Shown: positions 8,869 to 18,088, numbered from the stretch's first letter. The stretch: 64,000 nt of DNA from Argonema galeatum A003/A1 (GCF_023333595.1 NZ_JAIQZM010000002.1:51068-115067); one strand, 5' to 3'. The notes: generated by a model not told the origin, from the letters alone. Numbers and translations: made by a program.

Positions 8869-9961
8869 TGGACAAGTATATGCAGGTCAGGCTACTGGTG
8901 GGATAAACAAATACTTCAACAATATAATCAGCAGACTGCCAGAGAGTTTTTCCCCTTACCTGACTATCGCGACTAAGTACCAAAATCATGAAATTACGTA
9001 TCCGGCTCATCCAAACTTGAAAACGTTTAAGTATGCTAGGTTCGGATTTAGACCTGGGAGACTGTCGTACTGGATAGAAAAATATTACTTTAGATTTTTT
9101 TCGGGCTTATATGAATTTGATGTTTTTCATCCAAGTTACTATTCCTTGCTCACTCGACAGGATCTGAATAAATATCAATTTCCTGTCGTCATAACTGTAT
9201 GGGATATGATTGATGAAATTTTTCCAGAGCAACTAGATCCTTATGGAAATTTGAGGAGGCAAAAGCAAAAAGCTATTGTGTCAGCACAAGCAATTATCTG
9301 CATTTCTGAGAATACAAAAAAAGACTTAATTGAGCGCTATTCATTGCCAGAAAATAAAATAAATGTTACTTATTTAGCAGCTGACATTGATAGCAGCCTT
9401 TCTTATGGTTCCGAGCCAGTTCCCGATCGACCCTACTATCTTTATGTAGGCCACCGCACCAGTTACAAGAATTTTGATGGGTTACTGTTAGCTTTTGCGA
9501 AAGTTGTATCTGTTCGACCTGATATTATGCTCTGTGTGGTTGGGCCATATATTAATAAGGCAGAAGCAAAACTTATTGCCGAGCTTAAATTGTGGGACTA
9601 CGTTGTGCATTACGAGTATGCGACAGATACTCATTTAGCAAAGCTCTACCGTTGTAGTGTCGCTTTAGTTTATCCTTCTAAATATGAGGGCTTTGGCATT
9701 CCTCCTCTCGAAGCTATGTCCTGCAAAACTGCTGTAGTTGCTTCCAACTGCTCCAGCATTCCAGAGGTAGTAGGTGAGGCAGGCTTGCTTTTTGACCCCG
9801 ATTCGGCCAGTGAGTTAGCAGATATCCTGCTTTTCCTGCTCGATAATCCAACAGAACGCGATCGTTTAATTGCTAAAGGATGTCAGAGATCAAAAGCGTT
9901 TACCTGGGAAAAAACCGTTGCACAAACACTGGATGTTTATCGATCTGTAAGTATAAAATAA
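8852..9961 (+). CDS. Family 4 (GT-B) glycosyltransferase
   Basis: The chosen start ATG 8852 (MRILYDGQVYAGQATGGINK) follows AAAAAAAGGTA and overlaps the methyltransferase by 17 bp; the frame extends upstream to 8831. The GT-B signature is clear: N-terminal GGINKYFNNII, a central DMIDEIFPEQ, SENTKKDLIERY, and the donor-site run YPSKYEGFGIPPLEAMSCKT with EX7E spacing (E of EGFG to E of LEAM). About 369 residues. It probably acts at the cytoplasmic membrane on the same glycan as its neighbours. The donor sugar is not deducible. Confidence 0.87.
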   Translation: MRILYDGQVYAGQATGGINKYFNNIISRLPESFSPYLTIATKYQNHEITYPAHPNLKTFKYARFGFRPGRLSYWIEKYYFRFFSGLYEFDVFHPSYYSLLTRQDLNKYQFPVVITVWDMIDEIFPEQLDPYGNLRRQKQKAIVSAQAIICISENTKKDLIERYSLPENKINVTYLAADIDSSLSYGSEPVPDRPYYLYVGHRTSYKNFDGLLLAFAKVVSVRPDIMLCVVGPYINKAEAKLIAELKLWDYVVHYEYATDTHLAKLYRCSVALVYPSKYEGFGIPPLEAMSCKTAVVASNCSSIPEVVGEAGLLFDPDSASELADILLFLLDNPTERDRLIAKGCQRSKAFTWEKTVAQTLDVYRSVSIK

Positions 9962-10392
9962 ATTAAAAGCGATGAACGTGAAATACGATGATTTTGCTCA
10001 ATAATACTTTAAAATACCTTTTAGTCTAAATTAAATAGGAGAATAGAAGCGTAAAAATATAAAGTATAGCTAGGGACTAGGGGCTAGGGGCTAGGGAAGA
10101 GGGAAGAGGGAAGAGGGAAGAGGGAAAAGGTTACTCCGTAAGGGATTATGAACCAGAGGTAAGAGTTGGAGTTGCCCTAACCGCCAAGGCGGTTGCTATA
10201 ATTAGTGAGAAAAATTATGTCCCACATACAAATTAAAACAGATAGGCCAAGATATTATATCCGTAGGCGATAGCCTGCCGTCAGGCATATGCTTCGCCCT
10301 ACCCTTACGCAACCGATACTCTCTGGACATGATATTAGTCGCCTTTGCCGATTTCTTGAGTCCCTTTCGTTACACAGAGGAAGCTACTCATC
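9962..10392. other. Repeat-rich intergenic region within the glycan locus
   Basis: There is no gene. It holds a run of heptamers (gggaaga, about four copies, near 10096-10130) preceded by gggactaggggctagggg. A dispersed palindromic repeat (ccctaaccgccaaggcggtt followed by gctata) lies at 10175-10200. At about 10290-10345 there is a fragment resembling the end of the MITE-like family seen at 20359-20512 (cgcaaccgatac ... ggacatgatat). A GAGGAAG ribosome site precedes the GTG at 10393. Confidence 0.6.
10175..10200. repeat. Dispersed palindromic repeat, copy 1
   Basis: The sequence contains the palindrome aaccgccaaggcggtt followed by gctata. Related copies lie at about 22961-22994, 51021-51055 and, inverted, 61441-61475. 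The shared pattern is cctaaccgNNNNNNcggttgctata. Confidence 0.65.
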
Positions 10393-11304
10393 GTGGCTAA
10401 GCAGTCATCCAATATTGCCCTTGTAACTGGTGCTACTGGCTTTATAGGGTCACATTTAACACATCACCTGGTAGCGTCTGGCTGGCGGGTACATATAATT
10501 ATTTGTCCCAACTCTACCCTGCAACAGCTACAGCTTGTCCGAGATAGCATCACCGTCCATATTCATGACGGCACGACAGAGGGGTTGTTTGCCATTGTTA
10601 AGTCAGTCAAGCCAAGGGTTGTATTTCATTTGGCATCGCTATTCTTGGCGCAACATACACCAGGAGATGTTGTGTCTATGTTGCAGATCAATATCACTTT
10701 TTCTACACAGTTAGTTGAGGCGATGATAGCGCATAAAATTTATCATTTGCTAAACACAGGCACGTCATGGCAGCATTACGAAAATAAGGATTACAGTCCG
10801 GTTTGTTTATATGCGGCGACTAAACAAGCCTTTGAAGCAATACTTCAGTTTTATGTAGAAACAACACCACTGCAAGTTATCACTCTGAAACTCTTCGATA
10901 CATACGGGCTAAACGATCCCAGAGAAAAGCTATTTACCTTGCTAGAAAAAACGGCAAGGCAATCAAAAGAGTTGCCTATGCCTCCCGGCGAACAGTTAAT
11001 AGAAATGGTGTATGTTGATGATGTTGTTGAGGCATATATGGTAGCAGCATCGCGCTTGCAAAACGGAGAGTTTCGCGGGCACGAAAGATATGAAGTATCG
11101 ACAGGTTCACCGTTAAAATTAAAGGAAATTGTCGAAGTTTTTGAACAAGAAACAGGGATAAAGCTAGCTATTAGATGGGGTGGTAGACCTTATCGCGATC
11201 GGGAAGTGATGGTACCGTGGAACAAAGGAGATTTATTACCGGGATGGAAAGCCAAGGTAGGTATTAGAGAAGGAATTAGAAGAATACAAAGCGGCAGACA
11301 ATAG
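10393..11304 (+). CDS. NAD-dependent epimerase/dehydratase (extended SDR)
   Basis: The 303-residue product starts at GTG 10393 with GAGGAAG upstream. The Rossmann motif is near the N-terminus (VTGATGFIGSHLTHHL), and the catalytic tyrosine and lysine are in YAATK. A later VYVDDVVEAYMVAA strand is typical of sugar-nucleotide epimerases and dehydratases. It lies on the same strand as the glycosyltransferases, so it probably makes a nucleotide-sugar precursor for the exported glycan. Substrate and exact reaction (4-epimerase, reductase or dehydratase) cannot be told. Confidence 0.85.
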   Translation: MAKQSSNIALVTGATGFIGSHLTHHLVASGWRVHIIICPNSTLQQLQLVRDSITVHIHDGTTEGLFAIVKSVKPRVVFHLASLFLAQHTPGDVVSMLQINITFSTQLVEAMIAHKIYHLLNTGTSWQHYENKDYSPVCLYAATKQAFEAILQFYVETTPLQVITLKLFDTYGLNDPREKLFTLLEKTARQSKELPMPPGEQLIEMVYVDDVVEAYMVAASRLQNGEFRGHERYEVSTGSPLKLKEIVEVFEQETGIKLAIRWGGRPYRDREVMVPWNKGDLLPGWKAKVGIREGIRRIQSGRQ

Positions 11305-11570
11305 TTTGTGTTATTATACGGGCTGAACGCTGGGGGTGACAGATGATACATAAAGTGTATTGTGGAGTGACAAAAAATATGTAATAATTCAGGTTGGAGT
11401 GCGATGGCCTACAAGAATTAGTACTCTATGTATTGCTTTTAGAGGGATAATGTAGTAAAATAATGGAAGATAAAAAAATTACAGAGATTGTTCTGACTTA
11501 GCGGATAGAATGTGGCTTGAGGTCTGGAGGCTGTTCAATCTGACTAGCCAAAAACAAAAATAGGTCAAAT

Positions 11571-12608
11571 ATGCCCATTATTACTAATAGTTTAACTTTA
11601 AAAGATATACCTCCTCCACCCCCAGAAAAAACCGGATGGCCTTGGACTGAAGAAAATCTACCATTGCCAGAGCGAATGCCTGATGGTTCTGAATGGCCCA
11701 GGATGAGCATCGTCACCCCTAGTTATAACTATGGTCGATTTATTGAAGAAACAATACGTTCTGTACTGCTGCAAGGTTATCCAAATTTAGAATACATTAT
11801 CATTGACGGCGGTTCTACCGATAATACAGTTGAAATTATCAATAAGTATGAAAAGTATTTGACTTACTGGGTAAGCGAACCTGATGAAGGGCAGACAGAT
11901 GCTATCAATAAAGGTTTTCAACTGTGTACTGGAAAAATTTTTGCTTGGTTGAATGCGGATTGCAATTACACTATTTCAGCACTACAAAAAGTAGCCGAGT
12001 ATTATTTAAACGGTTATAGATTGATTGCAGGAGGCTGTGTGGCTGTCTACAATGATGGTCGTGAAGAAACAGTTTATTCGGTGCCGACTGATTTTGAAGG
12101 TTATCTTAAATTTTGGGTTGCCGGTTGCAGTTTCACTCAAGCTGATGTCTTTGTTGACAAAGCTCTGGCAGATGATTGTTTTCTCTTAGAGAAAAACCTT
12201 TATATGTTAATGGATTATCAATTTTTTCTGAGAGCTCTTAGCAAAAAACCAAAACAAATTTATGTCCAGGAAATTTGGTCGAAAGATAAGCTGCATGGAA
12301 ACAACAAAACTCTGAAAGGTTATGAAGGTGGAATTTCCGAGTTTTGTCAAATAGCTTTAGCGGAATCGGCGCAACTTCCTTGGATTCAGCGTATGATTTA
12401 TAGAATGGATGTAGAAGATTACACAATTATCTATTCCTTGAACAATAGTAAACAACCATATGGGAGCGGTAATTTATTCGCTGCATTATTTGTCAGGCCA
12501 ACTCTGCTACGCTGGCCTTTTTTTTGGAAGATGCTTATCAAAGCTGTCTTTGGCTATAAAATATATTCTTGGCTTATGAAATCGGTAGGACGTTCCTACT
12601 TATCATAG
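11571..12608 (+). CDS. Family 2 glycosyltransferase
   Basis: The 345-residue protein has a proline-rich lead (IPPPPPEKTGWPWTEE) before the GT-A core: MSIVTPSYNYGRFIEETIRS, YIIIDGGSTDNTVEII and KIFAWLNADCNY with the metal-binding acidic pair. The EPDEGQTDAINKGF segment is typical of this GT2 subgroup. The C-terminus is hydrophobic and basic (LLRWPFFWKMLIKAVFGYKI), suggesting membrane contact. It is preceded by a 266-bp gap with no recognised gene. The following methyltransferase-like frame begins within or just after its 3' end, so the genes look coupled. Confidence 0.86.
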   Translation: MPIITNSLTLKDIPPPPPEKTGWPWTEENLPLPERMPDGSEWPRMSIVTPSYNYGRFIEETIRSVLLQGYPNLEYIIIDGGSTDNTVEIINKYEKYLTYWVSEPDEGQTDAINKGFQLCTGKIFAWLNADCNYTISALQKVAEYYLNGYRLIAGGCVAVYNDGREETVYSVPTDFEGYLKFWVAGCSFTQADVFVDKALADDCFLLEKNLYMLMDYQFFLRALSKKPKQIYVQEIWSKDKLHGNNKTLKGYEGGISEFCQIALAESAQLPWIQRMIYRMDVEDYTIIYSLNNSKQPYGSGNLFAALFVRPTLLRWPFFWKMLIKAVFGYKIYSWLMKSVGRSYLS

Positions 12609-12670
12609 TCAGCGCCAAGTTAATCAAGTGGATAAAAAAACCTGCTCTTTATAGAAATCGCATCAACATT

Positions 12671-13480
12671 ATGAAAGCAAGTCTGTTGAATTATTATAGA
12701 GATTGGTTACCTCTAAGTATCAGGGATCGATTACGTCCGCTGAGCCATCCTGTCAAAAGTTTGATAATATCAGTAATTTTAAAGATTGCTAACGGGAGAG
12801 TGTTATCTGGCCCTTTTAAAGGCATGAAATTTACCTTGGAAAATCCTGATTTGCCTAAAATTCTTGGTACTTACGAATTGGAGATAGATTCGGCCATTAA
12901 AAGGATAGAAGCGCATCGCTTTGACCTAATCATTAATGTGGGTGCAGGAGAAGGTTACTATGCCGTAGGTACGGCACTAAAATGGCCGGAAGCAGTTGTC
13001 TATGCTTTCGAGGCAGATCGGAACAAGCACCCTCAGATTCTCAAGTTGAGTCAAAATAACGCAGTATTAGATAGAGTAAAAATTTTGGGAATTTGCCAAG
13101 AAAATGATTTGCTCGCATCCTTAAATCAAGATTTATCAACATTAATTATAATTGACATAGAAGGCTCAGAAATAGAACTGTTAAATCCCGATATGATTGC
13201 CAACTTAAAAAAAGCCGTAATTCTTGTGGAATTACATAATTTTTTGAGCGAGCAATGCTCTTCTATAATTTGGCAGCGATTCCAAGCAAGTCATGAGATA
13301 GAAACTTATACTACGAAAGACCGCGATCTAGAAGATTTTCCCTTAAAAAAGGGTATTATAAATAGTTTAGTGACCAAGCAAATTATAGAGTTAATGTGTG
13401 AAAATCGCCCGGCTACACAAGAATGGTTTCTCATGTTTCCCAAAAATTGCGGAGAGTTATATACTCAAAAGCTAAGCTAA
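12671..13480 (+). CDS. FkbM-like SAM methyltransferase
   Basis: The frame is open from 12569, overlapping the upstream glycosyltransferase, but the ATG at 12671 (MKASLLNYYRDWLPLSIR) gives a cleaner start; about 269 residues. It has a degenerate motif I (DLIINVGAGEGYYAVG), an acidic strand end (VYAFEADRNKHP) and IIIDIEGSEIELL, the last being characteristic of FkbM-type methyltransferases. Its role is probably methylation of a sugar hydroxyl or related group in the glycan pathway. It is followed after 1 bp by the next gene, so translation is probably coupled. Confidence 0.72.
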   Translation: MKASLLNYYRDWLPLSIRDRLRPLSHPVKSLIISVILKIANGRVLSGPFKGMKFTLENPDLPKILGTYELEIDSAIKRIEAHRFDLIINVGAGEGYYAVGTALKWPEAVVYAFEADRNKHPQILKLSQNNAVLDRVKILGICQENDLLASLNQDLSTLIIIDIEGSEIELLNPDMIANLKKAVILVELHNFLSEQCSSIIWQRFQASHEIETYTTKDRDLEDFPLKKGIINSLVTKQIIELMCENRPATQEWFLMFPKNCGELYTQKLS

Positions 13481-13481
13481 T

Positions 13482-14354
13482 ATGATATTGTTAAAAGGCT
13501 ATTTAAAACTTATAAATGTTGACTACCGTGCAGCTAGGACGCAGGGATATGCTGTTCGTTCCATTTACCGTGCAGCACTTCCTTGGATCGTCAAGCTTTC
13601 AATTGAACAAACGCAAAAAGTCAATATAGTTGTTTACTCATTTTCGTGCGATCGCGATTTACCCGAACAGGTAGCCAGCATTCGATCATTCATTCGCCAT
13701 GTAGGTATCCCCGATAAATTCACCGTTGTATCTGATGGTAGTTATTCCCCCGCCAGTTGTCAATTACTCCGGCAAATAAGTCCCTGCGTGGAAGTCGTAG
13801 ACTTTGCCAGATTCATGAAAAAAGACCTTCCGCCGTGCGTATATGCCTATGCCAACATCCATCCACTGGGGAAAAAGTTGGCAGTTTTAATCTCACTTCC
13901 TGTTGAAAAAGTAACTATTTACGCCGATTCAGATATCCTATTTTTTCCTGGTGCTGAGGAGTTGTTAAAAATAACTGGCTCATCCGACTTACGACCCAGA
14001 TATTTACTTGATTGCGCTACAGCTTTAGATGAACGCCTCCTTGATAAAACTTCTGAAAACTTTGCACCTGTCAATAGTGGATTTATGGTACTTCAAAAAC
14101 CATTGGATTGGGAAATACCCCTCAAGCGATTAGCAGAATTACGAGAAACTGCCAATTACTTTACCGAACAAACTAGCCTACATTTGGCTATGCACTATAA
14201 TCAAGGCGTGAATTTCTCACCAGAGCAGTTTGTTGTCAATCGCGATGATGAATTTATTTATCAAGATAGGCATTGTAGCTCCAAGGTAGCTCTCAGGCAT
14301 TACGTAAGCCCTGTCAGACATAAGTTTTGGTTTCATCCGGGGCTAGGAAAATGA
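13482..14354 (+). CDS. Putative glycosyltransferase-like protein (GT-A type, unassigned)
   Basis: The product has 290 residues. I do not recognise the family with confidence. A GT-A-like layout is visible: NIVVYSFSCDRDLPEQVASI at the start of a Rossmann half, KFTVVSDGSYSPAS, and a DxD motif in VTIYADSDILFFPGAEELL, which resembles GT8-type proteins. CVEVVDFARFMKKDLPPCVY and PVNSGFMVLQKPLDW also fit a retaining sugar transferase. It starts 1 bp after the preceding stop and ends in an ATGA overlap with the next glycosyltransferase, so it is part of the same operon. Confidence 0.6.
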   Translation: MILLKGYLKLINVDYRAARTQGYAVRSIYRAALPWIVKLSIEQTQKVNIVVYSFSCDRDLPEQVASIRSFIRHVGIPDKFTVVSDGSYSPASCQLLRQISPCVEVVDFARFMKKDLPPCVYAYANIHPLGKKLAVLISLPVEKVTIYADSDILFFPGAEELLKITGSSDLRPRYLLDCATALDERLLDKTSENFAPVNSGFMVLQKPLDWEIPLKRLAELRETANYFTEQTSLHLAMHYNQGVNFSPEQFVVNRDDEFIYQDRHCSSKVALRHYVSPVRHKFWFHPGLGK

Positions 14355-15520
14355 ACAAACCCTTAAGGATACTCACAATTCTGCATATGCCCTGGGATCG
14401 CAATTTGGGCGGGTCGCGAGTTCAGCTAGAATTGGCAGACGAGTTCCAGAAAATGGGGCATGAAGTAGAGAAATTTGACTACTGCGATGCCTTTCGTCAA
14501 GCAGCCTCATCTCCCCTGCAAAGATTAACTCGCGCCAGTTTTTCGGCCAAGGCTAAAGCTTTTGTGCGGGCAAATGCTCATCGCTTTGATATTATCGACG
14601 CTCATCAAGGCAATTTACCTTTTTCTAAGCAAGAACTGGGGATTAAAGGTTTACTCCTTGCCCGTTCCGTGGGATTGTATGCCTTTTATGAGGAATTTGC
14701 CAAGCTAGAAAAAACCAAATGGCCACCAAAAAGAAAGAAAACTGCGATCGCAAACTGGCTGCGTTCTTGGCTATCTAGGCCAGACACCCCTGACTGCTTC
14801 CGCAGTTTACAAACCAGCGACTTAATCAACGTGCCTAACCACGACGAACAAGCCTACGTCCGCGATGTGCTGGGTATGGGCGACAAGTGTTTTGTCTTTC
14901 CTTTCGGATTGTCCCAGCAGCGACAGCAAGCATTGGTTCAAGCGGTTCAGCCTGCTACAGTGCGCTTAGCAAACAAACAGGTAGTTTTCATCGGTACTTG
15001 GGGCTCGCGCAAGGGGGCTAGAGATTGGGCAGAAATCGTGATGCGTACAAAGGCTAAAGTTCCAGAGGTGCGCTTTTTATTTTTAGGTACAGCTTTTAGC
15101 CCGGAAGCAGTTTTGGCCGATCTCAATTTGCCAGCTTATGATTGGATTGAGATCGTGCCGCGTTTCGAGGGTGAGGAACTGCCAAAACTTTTGAGTAAAG
15201 CAACGGTGGGAGCTTTCCCCAGCTACATTGAAGGATTTGGTTTTGCGGTACTGGAAAAATTAGCCTGCGGTCTTCCGACTGTGGCGTATAATGTTCCAGG
15301 CCCACGAGAAATGTTGCGTCATTTTGATAATGACTTTATGATTGTTCCTGGTGATGTCGAACAGTTTAGTAACCAAATAGTCAAACTGCTGACTATGGAC
15401 GAAGTGAGTTATTCCGAGATCTCTAAACGCTGCATTGAAGTGGCACAATTTTTCTCTTGGAGCCGAATTGCTAAAGAGACTTTGGATGTTTATGCAAAGT
15501 TTTTAGATGTTCAAAAATAA
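14351..15520 (+). CDS. Family 4 (GT-B) glycosyltransferase
   Basis: ATG 14351 overlaps the preceding TGA (ATGA) and gives the usual GT-B N-terminus (MNKPLRILTILHMPWDRNLG, then GSRVQLELADEFQ). The frame also extends upstream to 14327. The donor-binding half carries VFIGTWGSRKGARDW, VRFLFLGTAFSPEAV and FPSYIEGFGFAVLEKLACGL with the EX7E motif. About 389 residues. It is likely a cytoplasmic or membrane-peripheral enzyme adding a sugar to the glycan made by this locus. Confidence 0.86.
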   Translation: MNKPLRILTILHMPWDRNLGGSRVQLELADEFQKMGHEVEKFDYCDAFRQAASSPLQRLTRASFSAKAKAFVRANAHRFDIIDAHQGNLPFSKQELGIKGLLLARSVGLYAFYEEFAKLEKTKWPPKRKKTAIANWLRSWLSRPDTPDCFRSLQTSDLINVPNHDEQAYVRDVLGMGDKCFVFPFGLSQQRQQALVQAVQPATVRLANKQVVFIGTWGSRKGARDWAEIVMRTKAKVPEVRFLFLGTAFSPEAVLADLNLPAYDWIEIVPRFEGEELPKLLSKATVGAFPSYIEGFGFAVLEKLACGLPTVAYNVPGPREMLRHFDNDFMIVPGDVEQFSNQIVKLLTMDEVSYSEISKRCIEVAQFFSWSRIAKETLDVYAKFLDVQK

Positions 15521-15535
15521 ATTACAGAGGGTTTT

Positions 15536-16381
15536 ATGAATTACAAACAAAAAGCAATTCAATTAATTTGGCAGTTATTAAAATTCTCCTTGGGAAAGGC
15601 TACGGCTTTTAATTTTATTAAGTCCTGGCTGCGTTTCGTACCTCCTAAATACGCATTCCCTTTAACATGGATGACTCTTTCTGAATTTCCAGTAAATTCT
15701 CAATTAGAGTTTGAATATACCTACGGAATACCTCGGCAATTCCCGGATAAAAAGGTAAAGGTTAATCCAAATTGTTTGCACGCACGGTTCTTTGTAGTCA
15801 GTGGGTATTATGAGGAATATCTGACCAAAGAAATATTATCGCCGGAAAGAAAGGGGCTGCTGATTGATATTGGTGCAAATTTTGGTTATTACCCGTTTTT
15901 GTGGTTACAAAAGGAAAACACAAGGGCGATCGCAGTTGAACCAGTACAAGAATATGTTGAGCTTTTACATGAGAATTTAAAAAGTTATGAGTCGAGATAT
16001 GCAGTTTTTGATGGATGTATAGGCGATCGCGATGGTGTAGCATTCTTGGACACTTTGGGAGATCCCACGATGCTGAGCAAGGTAGTAACAGATCCGGCTA
16101 ATAACCCTGATACTCGTAGCGTTCCAATGCTGACTTTAAGCTCTTTGATAAAGAAATATAATGAAGAAAAAATCGACGTACTGAAGATTGATGCTGAAGG
16201 ATATGATATTAATATTCTAGAGAGTTGCAAACCGCTGTTTGAAGCGAAAGCCATCAAAACAGTGTTTTGGGAGACGGCTAACTCTCCTGAAGAAGAAAAT
16301 ATAATGGAGTTTTTGGAAAGATTAGGATACTCCAAAATATTGGATAAAGGAGCAACAGGCTACGAGTTAGTTTCTGGCTAG
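15536..16381 (+). CDS. FkbM family methyltransferase
   Basis: The product has 281 residues, with ATG 15536 preceded by ACAGAGGG. Motif I is LLIDIGANFGYYPFLWL, followed by RAIAVEPVQEYVELLHENL and the FkbM hallmark KIDVLKIDAEGYDINILES. Loss of the usual GCG motif in favour of GAN is normal for this family. It is the last gene of the plus-strand glycan locus and is convergent with pecF, only 12 bp apart. It probably O-methylates a glycan or glycolipid component. Confidence 0.85.
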   Translation: MNYKQKAIQLIWQLLKFSLGKATAFNFIKSWLRFVPPKYAFPLTWMTLSEFPVNSQLEFEYTYGIPRQFPDKKVKVNPNCLHARFFVVSGYYEEYLTKEILSPERKGLLIDIGANFGYYPFLWLQKENTRAIAVEPVQEYVELLHENLKSYESRYAVFDGCIGDRDGVAFLDTLGDPTMLSKVVTDPANNPDTRSVPMLTLSSLIKKYNEEKIDVLKIDAEGYDINILESCKPLFEAKAIKTVFWETANSPEEENIMEFLERLGYSKILDKGATGYELVSG

Positions 16382-16393
16382 CAGTAATGAAGT

Positions 16394-17029
16394 TTATAAT
16401 TGTGACAGCGCTGTTTTGAGCCGCACCTGCACGACACTATCTTGTTCTTGGGGTAACGCCGCCTGCAAAGTCGCGATCGCATCAAGTGTAGCAATTTCTT
16501 GTAGGGAAACCACAGCGGCATAACGCAGCGCCCAATCTTCAGTTTTCTGCAACGTCCAAGTTAATTTGGCGATCGCACCCTTCACAACTTCCGGGTCATT
16601 AGCTGTACTGCCAATGCGTCCCAAACCCCTCGCCGCCACTCGCCGGACGTTACCCTGGCAGTGATTTGCTACTTCCACCCCTACCACTTCCAGCAACAAA
16701 TCCAGGGCTTTGGAGTCACCAATTTTAGCTAAAGCTTGAACAATGTAAGCTTGGAGTCCATGATCTACAGAAGCATGGTAGGCAGCGATTAATGGTTCTA
16801 CAGAATCTAGCCCTAGTTGCACCAGTCCTTCCACCGCCGCCGCAGGTACAGAAGGATGATGATGGCTCAACATCTCAATCAAAACAGCAATAATTTCTTC
16901 GCCATCCCCTACTGTTGTTTTCTTAGTCGTTAAAGCCTGAATTAATTGCACCGCATCAACTGGAGTAGAAGCGCGGCGTAACTGCTGAATCAACCAAGCA
17001 GTATCTAAATCGTTATTAAATGCGTTCAT
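16394..17029 (-). CDS. pecF: Phycoerythrocyanin alpha lyase-isomerase subunit PecF
   Basis: PecF acts with PecE to attach phycocyanobilin to Cys84 of the phycoerythrocyanin alpha subunit while isomerising it to phycoviolobilin. The 211-residue product consists of HEAT-like repeats (AAAVEGLVQLGLDSVEPLI, VQALAKIGDSKALDLLLEV). It contains NHCQGN (in VANHCQGNVRRVAARGLGR), the motif reported to distinguish PecF from plain CpcF-type lyases. It is the last gene of the pec operon, 53 bp after pecE, and convergent with the glycan locus. Confidence 0.93.
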   Translation of the reverse strand: MNAFNNDLDTAWLIQQLRRASTPVDAVQLIQALTTKKTTVGDGEEIIAVLIEMLSHHHPSVPAAAVEGLVQLGLDSVEPLIAAYHASVDHGLQAYIVQALAKIGDSKALDLLLEVVGVEVANHCQGNVRRVAARGLGRIGSTANDPEVVKGAIAKLTWTLQKTEDWALRYAAVVSLQEIATLDAIATLQAALPQEQDSVVQVRLKTALSQL

Positions 17030-17082
17030 CCTTCAATTGGTATTAAAAAAAGTTTGCCAAAATTAACTAAATTGTTATTTTA

Positions 17083-17868
17083 TCAAAGCTGGATCAACAA
17101 ATCATCAATTGCGCTCAGCAATAAGCGAGTAGTTTTCTGGTTGTCTTCCTGATTAGAGCGATCGCTACCTAGCACCGCTTCTAAAATTCGCTTCAAATTC
17201 AACAGCTTCAAACTATTGCCAACTTTAGCATTAATTATCGCCTGTGCAGCTTGTAAATGCCCGATCGAGCCTAAATCAAATGCCGCCGCCCAGCGCAAAT
17301 ACATATTCTCATGAGTCAGATTTTTAACAATTCGTTCAATGTACCGAGGCTCTTGACTGAAAAGATATAAATATCGAGCAGCCGCACATTGTACGCGCTC
17401 AGAACCATGCGCCAAAAAAACCTCGATTCGCTCATGAACTGACCAAACTTGCAAAGTTCCCAGCGCTTCAATCAAAGCTTCTAAAGGCTGCTCCTGTTGC
17501 GATTCTAAAAGTTCAAGCAAACGTTCAACCGCTCTTGAGTCGCCAATGGCTGCTAATGCTTGAATTGCCGCTTCCCGCAGACGCAAATCTTCTTGGCAGT
17601 TTAGCACTTCCAGCAATGCAGGCACGGCTTGAGGATTTTTCAGTTGACCGAGAGCCCTTGCCGCTTGACGCCGCAGAGGATATCCCCCTTGTTCCGTGCG
17701 ATATAGCTCATCTTTTAGTGCCGAGCAAAGTACCGCGCAGGCTTCATGAACTTGATGCTTACCCAGCCACCAAGCAGCGTAATAGCGGAGTTGGTTATCG
17801 TCTCCCAGCAAGGCAGCTACAGCAGCTTTTGGGGAAAGGATCGACTCAGGAGGTGAAGTAGCAGTCAT
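17083..17868 (-). CDS. pecE: Phycoerythrocyanin alpha lyase-isomerase subunit PecE
   Basis: PecE is the partner of PecF in bilin attachment and isomerisation. The 261-residue protein is made of HEAT-like repeats (LRRQAARALGQLKNPQAVPA, LREAAIQALAAIGDSRAVE, LRWAAAFDLGSIGHLQAA). Near the N-terminus it carries YYAAWWL (LRYYAAWWLGKHQV), the motif reported as specific to PecE compared with CpcE. It follows pecC after a 220-bp gap that contains a strong inverted repeat. The start ATG is at 17868. Confidence 0.93.
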   Translation of the reverse strand: MTATSPPESILSPKAAVAALLGDDNQLRYYAAWWLGKHQVHEACAVLCSALKDELYRTEQGGYPLRRQAARALGQLKNPQAVPALLEVLNCQEDLRLREAAIQALAAIGDSRAVERLLELLESQQEQPLEALIEALGTLQVWSVHERIEVFLAHGSERVQCAAARYLYLFSQEPRYIERIVKNLTHENMYLRWAAAFDLGSIGHLQAAQAIINAKVGNSLKLLNLKRILEAVLGSDRSNQEDNQKTTRLLLSAIDDLLIQL

Positions 17869-17982
17869 TCAATTTTGGATGATTGGATTTTGGATTATAG
17901 GATTGATCCCACGGATTAATCCGGCAGGCTCCCAAACCAATTAATTTCAAAGGTCATAGAAAAGAATATTGAACTGGATGTT

Positions 17983-18046
17983 GTTAGTAGTTAGTAATTA
18001 GTTGTTAGCAAGAAATATCATTAACAACTAATTACTAACTACTAAC
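17983..18046. terminator. Long inverted repeat between pecC and pecE
   Basis: gttagtagttagtaattag at the left is mirrored by ctaattactaactactaac at the right, with a short central spacer (aagaaatatcatt); the stem is about 27 bp and A/T rich. It lies in the 220-bp gap between the linker gene and the lyase genes. It could be a partial terminator or an mRNA stability element that keeps lyase transcripts below structural transcripts. It has no clear U-run on the pec strand, so processing is at least as likely as termination. Confidence 0.65.
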
Positions 18047-18088
18047 CAAACACTAAATCAATTAAGCAAGCAGAATCGATCTCAGTTC

